Part shown: piece by piece, positions 52,201 through 59,847 of the stretch
How positions within the stretch are numbered: the first letter of the stretch is position 1
How the letters are laid out: every line of letters begins with the position of its first letter
Assembly (NCBI GenBank): GCA_964519595.1
Contig: CAZFJN010000004.1
Location: 1 to 64,000, forward strand
From: JANRKF01 sp964519595
GTDB taxonomy: Bacteria; Pseudomonadota; Alphaproteobacteria; Rickettsiales; SXRF01
Length of the DNA stretch: 64,000 nucleotides
Direction of reading: 5' to 3'
Notes under the pieces: generated by a model
The model's database searches: none
The model's input: only the letters and a program-made list of their open reading frames with translations
Told to the model about the DNA's origin: nothing
Translations under genes and position numbers: made by a program

Positions 52201-52699
52201 AGCGCATTCTTGCTTCTTTAAGCAGCGCCGATTGCGTAGCTTCATCAATAACTGATAAATGCGTTCCTACTCCGGCTTCCAGAGGAAAACGCGCCAGAAT
52301 TGACTGACAAAAACCATGAATAGTCTGCAAGCGCAAACCAACTGTCGAATCAAGAACCATGGCAAATAAGCTGCGCGCGCGGCGGATAATTGCGCTGCTT
52401 AGAGGTGGCGGCATAAATTCAGCCAGCTGCTCTTTCAACTGCTCTTCCGGCATCATAACCCAGTTGCCGAGAGTGCCAGTAATGCGTTCTGACATTTCAG
52501 CCGCCGCGCCATTGGTAAAAGTAAGGCAAAGTATTTTCGAAGGCGGCACGCCGTTCATTAAAAGCGATAGAACGCGGCGAACCAGCAGGCCGGTTTTGCC
52601 TGATCCTGCATTAGCGGCGACAAACACGCTATATTCAGGATTAAAGGCAAAATTGGCGATTTTTAACGATTTTTCCGGCTTTTTTGCTATAAACGTCAT
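49241..52699 (-). CDS. addA: AddA helicase-nuclease subunit
   Basis: UvrD-family helicase with C-terminal nuclease, working with AddB on double-strand ends. 1152 residues: Walker A VAANAGSGKTGLLVRRVLSLL, LCLTFTNGAAAEMSERI, TIHGFCQSILARFPLEAGV, DHVLVDEAQDTSPEQWQII, VVGDEKQSIFRFQGADP, THSYRSAAEIL, IRIMTIHAAKGLQAKLVIIAD, YVAMTRAEDILIICG, and the nuclease SGRIDRLSIV...WIVDYKST. A 15-base repeat codes for ENTITENTIPENIVPENT (about 525-545), and an acidic Ser/Pro linker lies before the nuclease. addB is on the opposite strand at 31.8 kb. Confidence 0.96.
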   Translation of the reverse strand: MTFIAKKPEKSLKIANFAFNPEYSVFVAANAGSGKTGLLVRRVLSLLMNGVPPSKILCLTFTNGAAAEMSERITGTLGNWVMMPEEQLKEQLAEFMPPPLSSAIIRRARSLFAMVLDSTVGLRLQTIHGFCQSILARFPLEAGVGTHLSVIDEATQSALLKEARMRLFSGIDSGAITEKDDLYHLVQQLGEYSLLAFLSEMIKKKRDLARFIESSGDIVSACRKIYRAFGVDEKINAVDLTFATISRAENHIKSLRLIADILAASNKSRNNTTANVLYKWCTANNPRHHDYIAYIRSFQINSGENKGGPRLLFTKNTISAQQEQLLLTEQNIALKAIEEQNARNDAQFTTRLLRVGAALIAQYENLKQRNGFMDFDDQIYAASRLLSTSGINQWVMYKLDGGIDHVLVDEAQDTSPEQWQIIRAITEEFFSGKGSNDKFRSLFVVGDEKQSIFRFQGADPAGLSENRNYFIARLNDSANAYDNLALTHSYRSAAEILALVDKVFSEAATADGLCAEDFLKDVPENTITENTIPENIVPENTQKKNRINHQAIRTEASGYCEYWPLVAADKEHNLSAEYLLATKIAKFLAEKIAAGLAAGDIMILVRRRTSFIAHLTRALRRKGLPVAGVDRMRLTDNIIIQDLLAFAQLLLFPEDDLTLAAVLKSPIFSISEEELFTLCHDRASSLYQQILHSPNPSFLLLAEFRKKADFLSPYNLFSELLETSKIRRAFVSRFGEEARETLDIFLEQALLFEQANIPSLQGFINWMQSGETELKRDMEHSGGRIRIMTIHAAKGLQAKLVIIADSTSVPGVYDKIQWQGNGIDKIPLATLSSSAASNTIRKAKLLETTAQMQEYRRLLYVAMTRAEDILIICGAEHGNSKAGYQEGSWYELTEKAFSALGNCRADGVITIGKDPFPTKESSPVESSAISSAIDEENNPPSADKSSPDTQLFAAPLPEESTETTLSPSRPDDENAKNISPLFDEKLRQRGIALHRIIQHIPALKTVSIKKRAALNIVRDHAPNLDNKEQEALVSEALNVIEHPDYAPLFYENSLAEVPVSGKILWRGKSIPVSGRIDRLSIVGNELWIVDYKSTITPPPFNKIPRLYINQMAIYKKLLAAIYPDHKIKTSLLWTAIPRIDWLDDLTVDDENL

Positions 52700-52822
52700 A
52701 AAAACTTAATAATTATAATACCTCTGATGAGTTATAATAAGGCTATAACAAGATAAAATAAGGCTACAGTAAGACTATAGCAAGGCTACAGTAAGACGAT
52801 GTTCCAAGGATGAAATCTTGAT
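52700..52822. repeat. AAGGCTACAGTAAGACTATAGC tandem repeats between addA and rcdA
   Basis: Units AAGGCTATAACAAGAT, AAGGCTACAGTAAGACTAT and AAGGCTACAGTAAGACGAT recur about three to four times between divergent starts. No gene. Confidence 0.7.
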
Positions 52823-52840
52823 TTGCAGGAGATTAAATTA

Positions 52841-53272
52841 GTGCGTAACAAGAACTCTAATACATCAGAAATACAAAACGCGCCGCAGATTTTTTTCATG
52901 CCCGGCTTGTTCAACGAAACAATGAACCTTCTTACCGAGGCGCGTGATTATTTTCAGGCGCATGGTGAACAAGATCAGGCGAGAATAAATGAATTCATGC
53001 GCGCTATATATGCCAGTGAAATGTCGCGCATAACCTTGCGTCTTTCAACTATTATGGCGTGGACAATGGCGCAGCGCGCAGTGCTTGCCGGAAAAATATC
53101 TTATGAAGAGGCGGTGCGTTATCATGCTCTTGGTTATCAGGATGTCTGCCGTGTTGACAGCAGCGTGTTGCATGAAATATTGCCGAGCTATGTTTGCCAG
53201 CTTCTTGATCGTTCGCATGAGCTTTATGAGCGAGTTTTCCGGCTTGATGAAAGGCTGAGAATGAACGTTTGA
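52841..53272 (+). CDS. rcdA: RcdA-like regulator of CtrA degradation (DUF1465)
   Basis: In Caulobacter RcdA is an adaptor in the hierarchy that delivers CtrA to ClpXP. 143 residues, all helical: FFMPGLFNETMNLLTEARDYFQ, YASEMSRITLRLSTIMAWTMAQRAVLAGKISYEEAVRYHALGYQDVCRVD and QLLDRSHELYERVFRLDERL fit the DUF1465 family, including the conserved SERxTLRLxxxxxWxxxQRA-like core. GTG 52841 is chosen because GCAGGAGA lies eight bases upstream; TTG 52823 is less likely. It shares the window with ctrA and chpT. Confidence 0.85.
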   Translation: MRNKNSNTSEIQNAPQIFFMPGLFNETMNLLTEARDYFQAHGEQDQARINEFMRAIYASEMSRITLRLSTIMAWTMAQRAVLAGKISYEEAVRYHALGYQDVCRVDSSVLHEILPSYVCQLLDRSHELYERVFRLDERLRMNV

Positions 53273-53278
53273 GAAATT

Positions 53279-54046
53279 CTAAAGATTAGATTTTCTGGCG
53301 ACTGCAAATGGTGAAAAAGCCTGCATTACTGGCATTATTTCCAGACGATTGACATTCATATGCGGCGGACGGTTTATGCACCAGATTATTGAATCAGCTA
53401 TATCTTCCGCAGTTAGCGGCTGTATTCCTTCATAAACACTCTTGGCGCGGTTTTCGTCACCATGAAAGCGGACTTTTGAAAATTCCGTATCACACATTCC
53501 AGGTTCAATATTAGTCACGCGGATATTGCGGCCAAGCAGATCAGCGCGCAGATTCAAGGAAAATTGCGCGACAAAGGCTTTGGAAGCGCCGTAAACATTG
53601 CCGCCAGGATAAGGATAAGTTCCTGCGACTGAGCCGATATTGACAATATGTCCGCAATTGCGGCTGATCATTCCGGGCAGTATTGCGCCGGTTACGAAGA
53701 TCATGCCGTTTATATTAGTTTCAATCATCTGCTGATTATCTTCAGGAAGCTGATTCTCAAAGCTTGAACAGCCGAGAGCTAAGCCAGCATTATTAACCAG
53801 AATATCAATTGCCGCCAGTTCAGAAGGAAGTTCAGCAACTGCCTGTTCAACAGCCTGTTTGTTGCGAACATCAAGGCTTATTGTGTGTATATCAGGATAT
53901 TGCGCGACCAACTCGCGCAGTCGTTCTTCTCTGCGTCCTGCCGCTATTACCTTTGCGCCAGCGGCAGAGCAGGAAACAGAAAGAGCGCGTCCGAAACCGG
54001 AAGTAGCGCCAGTAATGAAGATAGTTTTTTTCTGCAAAGAGCGCAT
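53279..54046 (-). CDS. ydfG: Short-chain dehydrogenase/reductase, YdfG-like
   Basis: NADP-dependent oxidoreductase of 255 residues, close to YdfG (3-hydroxy acid / malonic semialdehyde reductase). Cofactor motif ITGATSGFGRALS, Arg pair AAGRREERL (NADP preference), DILVNNAGLALG, catalytic Ser in NIGSVAGTYPYPGGNVYGASKAFV with Tyr and Lys. The start ATG lies 4 bases after a small membrane-protein gene; both are probably cotranscribed. Converges on rcdA with a 6-base spacer. Confidence 0.9.
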   Translation of the reverse strand: MRSLQKKTIFITGATSGFGRALSVSCSAAGAKVIAAGRREERLRELVAQYPDIHTISLDVRNKQAVEQAVAELPSELAAIDILVNNAGLALGCSSFENQLPEDNQQMIETNINGMIFVTGAILPGMISRNCGHIVNIGSVAGTYPYPGGNVYGASKAFVAQFSLNLRADLLGRNIRVTNIEPGMCDTEFSKVRFHGDENRAKSVYEGIQPLTAEDIADSIIWCINRPPHMNVNRLEIMPVMQAFSPFAVARKSNL

Positions 54047-54050
54047 TTAC

Positions 54051-54293
54051 TCATTTTTTCATTAAGCGCATACCAAAAAAGGTACATAGCCAGCAGGTAA
54101 GCATAAATACGACAATTTGTCCAAGCTCTCTGCCAGGAACAACTGAAGCTATTACAAAGCCAATGGAAGGAACGGCAAGGACAGCAACAACCAGCGATGA
54201 CCACCAGTAAATATCGCCGCTTTGATATTTATAGCAGTTTTTTGAGCTGTTTCCGGATGTTTTATCGCCGGATTTTGTATCATTATTGTTCAT
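54051..54293 (-). CDS. Small membrane protein, two transmembrane helices
   Basis: 80 residues. A polar Asn/Ser/Lys-rich N-terminus (NNNDTKSGDKTSGNSSKN) is followed by two hydrophobic helices (WWSSLVVAVLAVPSIGFVIASVV and IVVFMLTCWLCTFFGMRL). The short hinge VPGRELGQ lies between. Not assigned to a family. It is accepted as a gene because it sits 4 bases upstream of ydfG on the same strand and its frame is open for its full length with plausible hydrophobicity. Confidence 0.65.
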   Translation of the reverse strand: MNNNDTKSGDKTSGNSSKNCYKYQSGDIYWWSSLVVAVLAVPSIGFVIASVVPGRELGQIVVFMLTCWLCTFFGMRLMKK

Positions 54294-54492
54294 AATAATA
54301 AGCTCCTGTTACAAAATACTACAAAATACTGTTACAAAACATAATAACTCAACAAGTTAAATGCTGTTACAATAACGATATTCCTTATTATTTAATATAT
54401 AGTTAATCAAGCAGACGGCAAAGCGGTTTAAATAAGTTATTTAAGCAAGTTAGTTAAGGACTTTTTTCAAGTAATTCATAAAAATTCTGCGT

Positions 54493-55911
54493 TTAATCTT
54501 CTCTGCCAGCAACATCTTCATAAACCGGAAGATATACGCTGAATGTGCTGCCTTCGCCGCCAGTGCTGGTTATTTCCAAAGCGCCATGATGACGATTAAG
54601 GACGTGTTTTACTATAGCAAGGCCAAGTCCGGTGCCGCCAACTTTACGAGTTCTTGCAGAATCAACGCGGTAAAAACGCTCGGTAAGTCGTGGAATATGT
54701 TCATTTGGAATACCTTCGCCTTGATCATGCACGGAAAAAACAATAGCTCTTTTCAGCGAGCGGAAGGCGGTATCTTCCGGCAGTTGCGAGGTGACTTTTG
54801 CGGTTATTGTGATGTCAGTATCCGGCATGGTGTATTTTATAGCGTTAGAGAGCAGATTACGCACAACTTGCGCGATTTCCTCGTCTTCGCCGCGAGTTGG
54901 CGGCAGCGAATCATTTACCTTCATGCGGATAGTTACATTCTTCTGTTTACAAGCCCACTCGAAATGTTGTTTTTCACTGCGGATTATACGAAGCAGATCA
55001 ACGCGGCCAAGAGGAATCTGATGCGCGTTCATTTCTATTTTAGATAATGACAGCAAATCGCTGACCAGCTTTGACATGCGCTCCGCCTGCTCAGCAATTA
55101 CTTTCAGAAATTCCTCACGCGCGGAAATATCATCTTTTGCAGGACCACGCAGAGTTTCAATAAAGCCGATTATGGAAGCAAGAGGAGTGCGAATTTCATG
55201 ACTGGCATTTGCCACAAAATCAGCGCGCATACGTTGAATGCGTTTCTGGCTGGTTATGTCTGTCATGGTGATGACAATGGAAATTCCGCCGGCTGAAGGA
55301 ATCGGAAATCGTTCAATTATTGCCTGAAAATCACGGACGGCAGGATCTTCCATGTGGAATTCAATTTCCTGTCCTTGAATATCTTCTACTACTGCTGTGA
55401 TTGAATTTATCAGCTTGTCATTAGGAATTATGTCACGCAAATTTCTGCCGGCCAGATTTTGTCCAAAAATATTACGCGCGGCGCGGTTAGTGCGAACTAT
55501 TACTTTATCATCATTAGTCATGATTAGAATATCCGGCAGAGTATCAACCAGAATTTCCCGCTCGGTAATTACTGTTTCCATTTCATGACGTTTCTGTTCC
55601 CAGCTGTTTTGCAGTCGCGTCAAAGCTGCGGAAAGCTCGCCGACATTGCTTAGAAAAGAAAGGCTTGGCGCACGAACGCGTTTGTCCTGAGCCAGATCAT
55701 CAACATAGCGCGTAATGGCATTTATATTTGATAAAAAAGGGATAACTACCAGCAGAGAAAGCGCCAGAATTGCTACATAACCATAAATAACATCGTCAAT
55801 ATCAAGCGAACCAGAGGCGGCAAGTACGATCAGCGCAACCAGAGAAGGAGCTGAAAACGCCAGCAATGTCTGTAAAAGACTGCCGAATGGAATTGCCTGT
55901 TTTGAATTCAT
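54493..55911 (-). CDS. phoR: Sensor histidine kinase, PhoR-like
   Basis: 472 residues. Two N-terminal transmembrane helices with almost no periplasmic loop (about 15-35 and 42-62), a HAMP-like linker, a PAS domain (about 110-225; LVDTLPDILIMTNDDKVIVRTNRAARNIFG), HisKA with phospho-His in FVANASHEIRTPLASIIGFIETLRGPAKDD, and HATPase with RNLLSNAIKYT, VHDQGEGIP and GGTGLGLAIVKHVLNRHHG. The GFIETLRGPAKDD segment is typical of alphaproteobacterial PhoR. phoB and the pst operon are not next to it, so the partner is inferred. Confidence 0.85.
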   Translation of the reverse strand: MNSKQAIPFGSLLQTLLAFSAPSLVALIVLAASGSLDIDDVIYGYVAILALSLLVVIPFLSNINAITRYVDDLAQDKRVRAPSLSFLSNVGELSAALTRLQNSWEQKRHEMETVITEREILVDTLPDILIMTNDDKVIVRTNRAARNIFGQNLAGRNLRDIIPNDKLINSITAVVEDIQGQEIEFHMEDPAVRDFQAIIERFPIPSAGGISIVITMTDITSQKRIQRMRADFVANASHEIRTPLASIIGFIETLRGPAKDDISAREEFLKVIAEQAERMSKLVSDLLSLSKIEMNAHQIPLGRVDLLRIIRSEKQHFEWACKQKNVTIRMKVNDSLPPTRGEDEEIAQVVRNLLSNAIKYTMPDTDITITAKVTSQLPEDTAFRSLKRAIVFSVHDQGEGIPNEHIPRLTERFYRVDSARTRKVGGTGLGLAIVKHVLNRHHGALEITSTGGEGSTFSVYLPVYEDVAGRED

Positions 55912-55956
55912 AAGCCAATTCTAGCACGCCGCTATAGGTTTTTAAAAGCGCAAAAA

Positions 55957-56994
55957 TCATGATTGGCGCAAAAATCCGATAGCGGATTTTATTTCATTCA
56001 TGGTGTTTTCTGATAATGTTGCTGCGCGTTCAATGCCGCGTTTTAGAATAAGATCAAGGTGAGCTTGATCATTCATCAAGTCGCGCATTTTTTTAGTTAT
56101 CGGCGCAAGATGGCTGACTGCCGCATCGCTGAGCTTGCTTTTAAAGGCAGAAAAATTCAGATGCGCGCATTCAGAAACAGCCTGCTCAATAGTCTGATTG
56201 GAAAAAGCGGCATAAATAGCAAGCAGATTAGCTGCTTCCGGGCGGTTCTTTTCATCAAAACTTATGCCTTCAACCATATCTGATTTAGCTTTGCGGAATT
56301 TAAGCGCTATTGCATCAGAATCATCAGTAAGATTAAGGCGCGAATAATCTGATTCATCAGATTTGCTCATTTTTTTAGTGCCGTCGCGCAGGCTCATAAC
56401 ACGCGTGGTATTGCCGAGAATAAGCGGCTCAGGAAGTGGAAATAAATCCGCCGCATAATGACGGTTAAATGCTCCGGCAATATCACGCGCTAATTCCAGA
56501 TGCTGTTTCTGATCTTCGCCGACTGGCACATGCGTTGCTTTATAAAGCAATATATCAGCGGCCATTAAAACCGGATAGCTGTAAAGGCCAAGAACAGCTT
56601 TTTCCTTATCTTTGCCAGCTTTTTCTTTGAATTGCGTCATTCTGTTCAGCCAGCCAAGCGGCGTGTGACAGGAAAGAATCCAGGCCAGCTCAGCATGTCC
56701 TGAGATTGCTGATTGTGGAAAAATAGCGCATTTTTCTGGATTTATGCCGCAAGCTATGTAAGCAGCGGCGGTTTCGCGAACATTACGCTGCAAAGATGCA
56801 GGATTCTGAGGAACAGTAATGGCATGAAGATCAGCCAGCATGAAATAGCATTCATAGCTGTTTTGCAGAGCAACCCAGTTGCGAATTGCGCCTAGATAAT
56901 TGCCAAGATGCAGATTACCAGTAGGCTGAACGCCGGAAAGAATGCGCTTACTGATAATTTCAGTTTTATTTTCATTTTCAGTGGATAATGACAT
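55957..56994 (-). CDS. trpS: Tryptophanyl-tRNA synthetase
   Basis: Class I aminoacyl-tRNA synthetase. 345 residues from ATG 56994 (TTG 57003 would add three). HIGH-type motif in GVQPTGNLHLGNYLGAIRNW, MLADLHAITVPQ, PVLMAADILLYKATHVPVGEDQKQHLELARDIA and KMSKS in DGTKKMSKSDESDYSRLNLTDD. Lies 46 bases from phoR on the same strand. The upstream region is the repeat-rich, gapped spacer toward hemB. Confidence 0.96.
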   Translation of the reverse strand: MSLSTENENKTEIISKRILSGVQPTGNLHLGNYLGAIRNWVALQNSYECYFMLADLHAITVPQNPASLQRNVRETAAAYIACGINPEKCAIFPQSAISGHAELAWILSCHTPLGWLNRMTQFKEKAGKDKEKAVLGLYSYPVLMAADILLYKATHVPVGEDQKQHLELARDIAGAFNRHYAADLFPLPEPLILGNTTRVMSLRDGTKKMSKSDESDYSRLNLTDDSDAIALKFRKAKSDMVEGISFDEKNRPEAANLLAIYAAFSNQTIEQAVSECAHLNFSAFKSKLSDAAVSHLAPITKKMRDLMNDQAHLDLILKRGIERAATLSENTMNEIKSAIGFLRQS

Positions 56995-57003
56995 ATTTAG
57001 CAA

Positions 57004-57393
57004 TTATATTAATATTGACTACGATTTTAATTATTACGATCTTAGAGGCTCTTACATAATCTTTATATAATAAACTTAACAATCGAACGCAATGATTTAG
57101 CCACAGAATAATTCAGCTATAGAATAATTTAGCAAGATAGTNNNNNNNNNNNNNNNNNNNNNNNNNNNNNNNNNNNNNNNNNNNNNNNNNNNNNNNNNNN
57201 NNNNNNNNNNNNNNNNNNNNNNNNNNNNNNNNNNNNNNNNNACGCAATGATTTAGCCACAGAATAATTCAGCTATAGAATAATTTAGCAAGATAGTGATT
57301 TAGTTAGCCAGATAATAATTTAGCAAGATAGTAATTTAGCGAGATAGTAATTTAGCGAGATAGTAATTTAGCAAGAATAATTGTAATGAATAT
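57004..57393. repeat. Repeat-rich spacer trpS-hemB with assembly gap
   Basis: No gene. The unit AATAATTTAGCAAGATAGT/AATTTAGCGAGATAGT recurs about seven times (57110-57380) up to the hemB start. N run at 57142-57241 (exactly 100). The 55 bases at 57087-57141 are repeated exactly at 57242-57296 across the gap, so the contig ends probably overlap. Confidence 0.9.
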
Positions 57394-58383
57394 ATGATTT
57401 TATCGGAAACTTGTCATAAAATTCGTCATCGCCGTTTAAGGCAAGCGCCATGGTTGCGTGAACTTATGCAGGAAACGCGTCTGCATAGTAGCGATCTTAT
57501 TTTGCCGCTTTTTGTGCATGAAGCGGAGGAATCATCGCCAATTGCCAGCCTGCCTGGAGTTTCAAGGCTTTGTATTAAGGATCTTAAAGAAAAAGCGCGT
57601 CTGGCTAAGGAGTTTGCTATTCCGGCAGTTGCAATTTTTCCGGTGGTTGAAAATGAGAAAAAAGATGCTTATGGAAAGCAGGCGCTGAATAAGGATAATC
57701 TAATTTGCCGCGCGATTAAAGAATTGAAGGATTATGTTCCGGAAATAGGAATTATTGCTGATGTTGCGCTCGATCCTTATACCACACATGGTCATGATGG
57801 TGTTCTTGATCAAGGCGGTGATGTTGATAATGATGCTACGGTGGAAATTCTGGCCAGGCAGGCTTTGTTGCTCGCGCAAGCTGGCGCTGATATTGTCGCG
57901 CCAAGTGACATGATGGACGCAAGAGTAAGCGCAATTCGTAATATTCTGGAAAGTAACGGCAAGAAAAATACGCTGATTCTTGCTTATAGCGCTAAATATG
58001 CCAGCAGTCTTTATGGTCCTTTTCGTGATGCGGTAGGCTCGGCAACTGGCAGTAATTATCTCGATAAACGTTCATATCAGATGTCGCCTGCTAATTCCAA
58101 CGAGGCAATGCGCGAAATCGCTGCTGATATTGCCGAAGGAGCTGATATGGTGATGATAAAGCCGGCGCTGCCTTATCTTGATGTTATCAGCCGCGCGGTA
58201 AGAGAATTTAATATTCCGGTTCTTGCTTATCATGTCAGCGGTGAATACGCGATGGCGCGTGCAATGCCAAATTACGCGGCGATTATTATGGAATCTTTAA
58301 TGGCGCTGAAAAGAGCTGGAACAAGCGCGATATTCACATATGCTGCTCTTGAAATAGCTGAAGAAATAGCCAAGAAAATTTAA
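57394..58383 (+). CDS. hemB: Porphobilinogen synthase (delta-aminolevulinic acid dehydratase)
   Basis: Condenses two 5-aminolevulinate molecules in heme synthesis. 329 residues: RHRRLRQAPWLRELMQET, LILPLFVHE, AIFPVVENEKKDAYGKQAL, IADVALDPYTTHGHDGVLD, LAYSAKYASSLYGPFRDAVGSA (Schiff-base Lys), and MIKPALPYLDVI (second Lys). The usual zinc-binding cysteines of the DVCLCEYTSHGHCG motif are replaced (ALDPYTTHGHD), so this is the Mg/K-type, Zn-independent enzyme common in alphaproteobacteria and pseudomonads. ubiX follows after 20 bases. Confidence 0.96.
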   Translation: MILSETCHKIRHRRLRQAPWLRELMQETRLHSSDLILPLFVHEAEESSPIASLPGVSRLCIKDLKEKARLAKEFAIPAVAIFPVVENEKKDAYGKQALNKDNLICRAIKELKDYVPEIGIIADVALDPYTTHGHDGVLDQGGDVDNDATVEILARQALLLAQAGADIVAPSDMMDARVSAIRNILESNGKKNTLILAYSAKYASSLYGPFRDAVGSATGSNYLDKRSYQMSPANSNEAMREIAADIAEGADMVMIKPALPYLDVISRAVREFNIPVLAYHVSGEYAMARAMPNYAAIIMESLMALKRAGTSAIFTYAALEIAEEIAKKI

Positions 58384-58403
58384 TATTAATTGCAAGGCAT
58401 ATA

Positions 58404-58991
58404 ATGACAAATTCTATAATAGTAGGAATTTCCGGAGCTTCTGGCGCTATTTATGGCGTTGAGCTGCTTAAGGCTTTGAAAAGCTGTAAAATTGAAACTC
58501 ATTTGATTATCAGCCGTACCGCGCAAATAACTATCGCGCAGGAAACACAATATACACCTTCGCAGCTGGCTAAACTTGCTTCTTTTACACATAAAATAGA
58601 TGATCTGGCGGCTTGCCTTTCCAGCGGTTCATATAAAACATCCGGAATGATTATTGCGCCTTGCTCAATGCGCTCGCTGGCGGAAATAGCAACTGGCGTA
58701 ACCAGCAATCTGCTCACACGTTCTGCAGATGTCTGTCTTAAAGAACGCCGCAAGCTGGTGTTAATGGTACGTGAAACGCCGCTTCATTCTATTCATTTAC
58801 GCAACATGCTGACTCTCGCTGATATAGGCGCAATTATTGCTCCGCCTGTTCCGGCTTTTTATAATAATCCTTCCAGTTTACAGGAAATGGTGCAGCATTC
58901 TGTTGGAAGAGTTCTTGATTTATTCGGAATAGAAAGCAAAAATAAAGATATGGTGAAACGCTGGCAAGGCTGCCAAAAGGAAGGCAAATAG
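58404..58991 (+). CDS. ubiX: Flavin prenyltransferase UbiX
   Basis: Makes prenylated FMN, the cofactor of UbiD decarboxylase in ubiquinone synthesis. 195 residues: IIVGISGASGAIYGVELLKAL (FMN binding), SGSYKTSGMIIAPCSMRSLAEIATGVTSNLLTRSADVCLKERRKLVLMVRETPLHSIHLRNMLTLAD, and PPVPAFYNNPSSLQEMVQHSVGRVLDLFGI. All core motifs intact. Two-gene unit with hemB. Confidence 0.95.
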   Translation: MTNSIIVGISGASGAIYGVELLKALKSCKIETHLIISRTAQITIAQETQYTPSQLAKLASFTHKIDDLAACLSSGSYKTSGMIIAPCSMRSLAEIATGVTSNLLTRSADVCLKERRKLVLMVRETPLHSIHLRNMLTLADIGAIIAPPVPAFYNNPSSLQEMVQHSVGRVLDLFGIESKNKDMVKRWQGCQKEGK

Positions 58992-59195
58992 ATAAAGCAA
59001 ATAGATATTTTGCAAAATTTTGCTACAAATTTGCCGCAATAATTTTTCACAATAATTTTCCACAATAAATTTGCGGAAAAAAACAACAAAAAACACAAAA
59101 AGGTTGTTATTGCATCAGCCGGATGGTCATGTTAAAAACATTTTTGAATATGGTAACGAAGCGTAGATAAACAGCGCAGAAAACAGAGTTCTTAT
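58992..59195. other. Spacer between ubiX and the membrane-protein gene
   Basis: AT-rich. The units GATAAAGCAAATAGATA and TTTTCACAATAATTTTCCACAATAA recur (58990-59070). I see no gene. Confidence 0.5.
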
Positions 59196-59831
59196 ATGTC
59201 TGATCTTAATATGCCAAATATGTATATGCCAAATATGTCAAAATCACTTGAGAATAATAAAAATAATAACAAAAATAGTAGCAAAAATAATAATGAACAG
59301 CGCCGTGCTGATTCACATATTATAAATGAACATATTTTCCTGATTTTTTCGTTGATTATGCTGGCGGCTTTTTCGCGCCTTCTTCCGCATCCGGAAAATG
59401 TAACTCCTATTGCGGCGATGGCTTTGCTGGCTGGAGCGCGCATTACAAATTATGCGCTGGCTTATTTTATTCCGCTTGCGGCGATGATTGTTTCTGATCT
59501 GATTATTGGCTTTCATTCGACCATGATTTTTGTATATGCTGGAATGATTATAACGGTAGCTCTAGGCAGGCTGTTATCTGATAAAATAAATATTTTAAGC
59601 GCCGCTTCGGCAAGTCTTGCTGCTTCGATATTGTTTTTTACAATTAGCAATTTTGGCGTCTGGCTTACTGGCGGAATTTATCCTTTAAATAGCAGCGGAC
59701 TTATTGCCTGTTTTATTGCGGCGATTCCGTTTTTCGCTAATTCCGTATTTGGAGATTTGTTTTTTACTGCCTTGTTATTCGGCGGTTTTTCATTCGCAAG
59801 GCGGCGTATGGTTAGAGTATATTCTATTTAG
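59196..59831 (+). CDS. Integral membrane protein, DUF6580-like
   Basis: 211 residues, five to six transmembrane segments from about residue 48: FLIFSLIMLAAFSRLLPHPENVTPIAAMALLAGARI is the conserved start of the family, then YALAYFIPLAAMIVSDLIIGFHSTM and NFGVWLTGGIYPLNSSGLIACFIAAIPFFANSVFGDLFFTALLFG. The family often sits near cobalamin or ECF-transporter-like genes, but the function is not established. The first 40 residues are an Asn/Lys/Met repeat (MPNMYMPNMS, NNKNNNKNSSKNNN) not expected for the family and probably a repeat expansion. Confidence 0.8.
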   Translation: MSDLNMPNMYMPNMSKSLENNKNNNKNSSKNNNEQRRADSHIINEHIFLIFSLIMLAAFSRLLPHPENVTPIAAMALLAGARITNYALAYFIPLAAMIVSDLIIGFHSTMIFVYAGMIITVALGRLLSDKINILSAASASLAASILFFTISNFGVWLTGGIYPLNSSGLIACFIAAIPFFANSVFGDLFFTALLFGGFSFARRRMVRVYSI

Positions 59832-59847
59832 CCAGAATATGTTGTTT

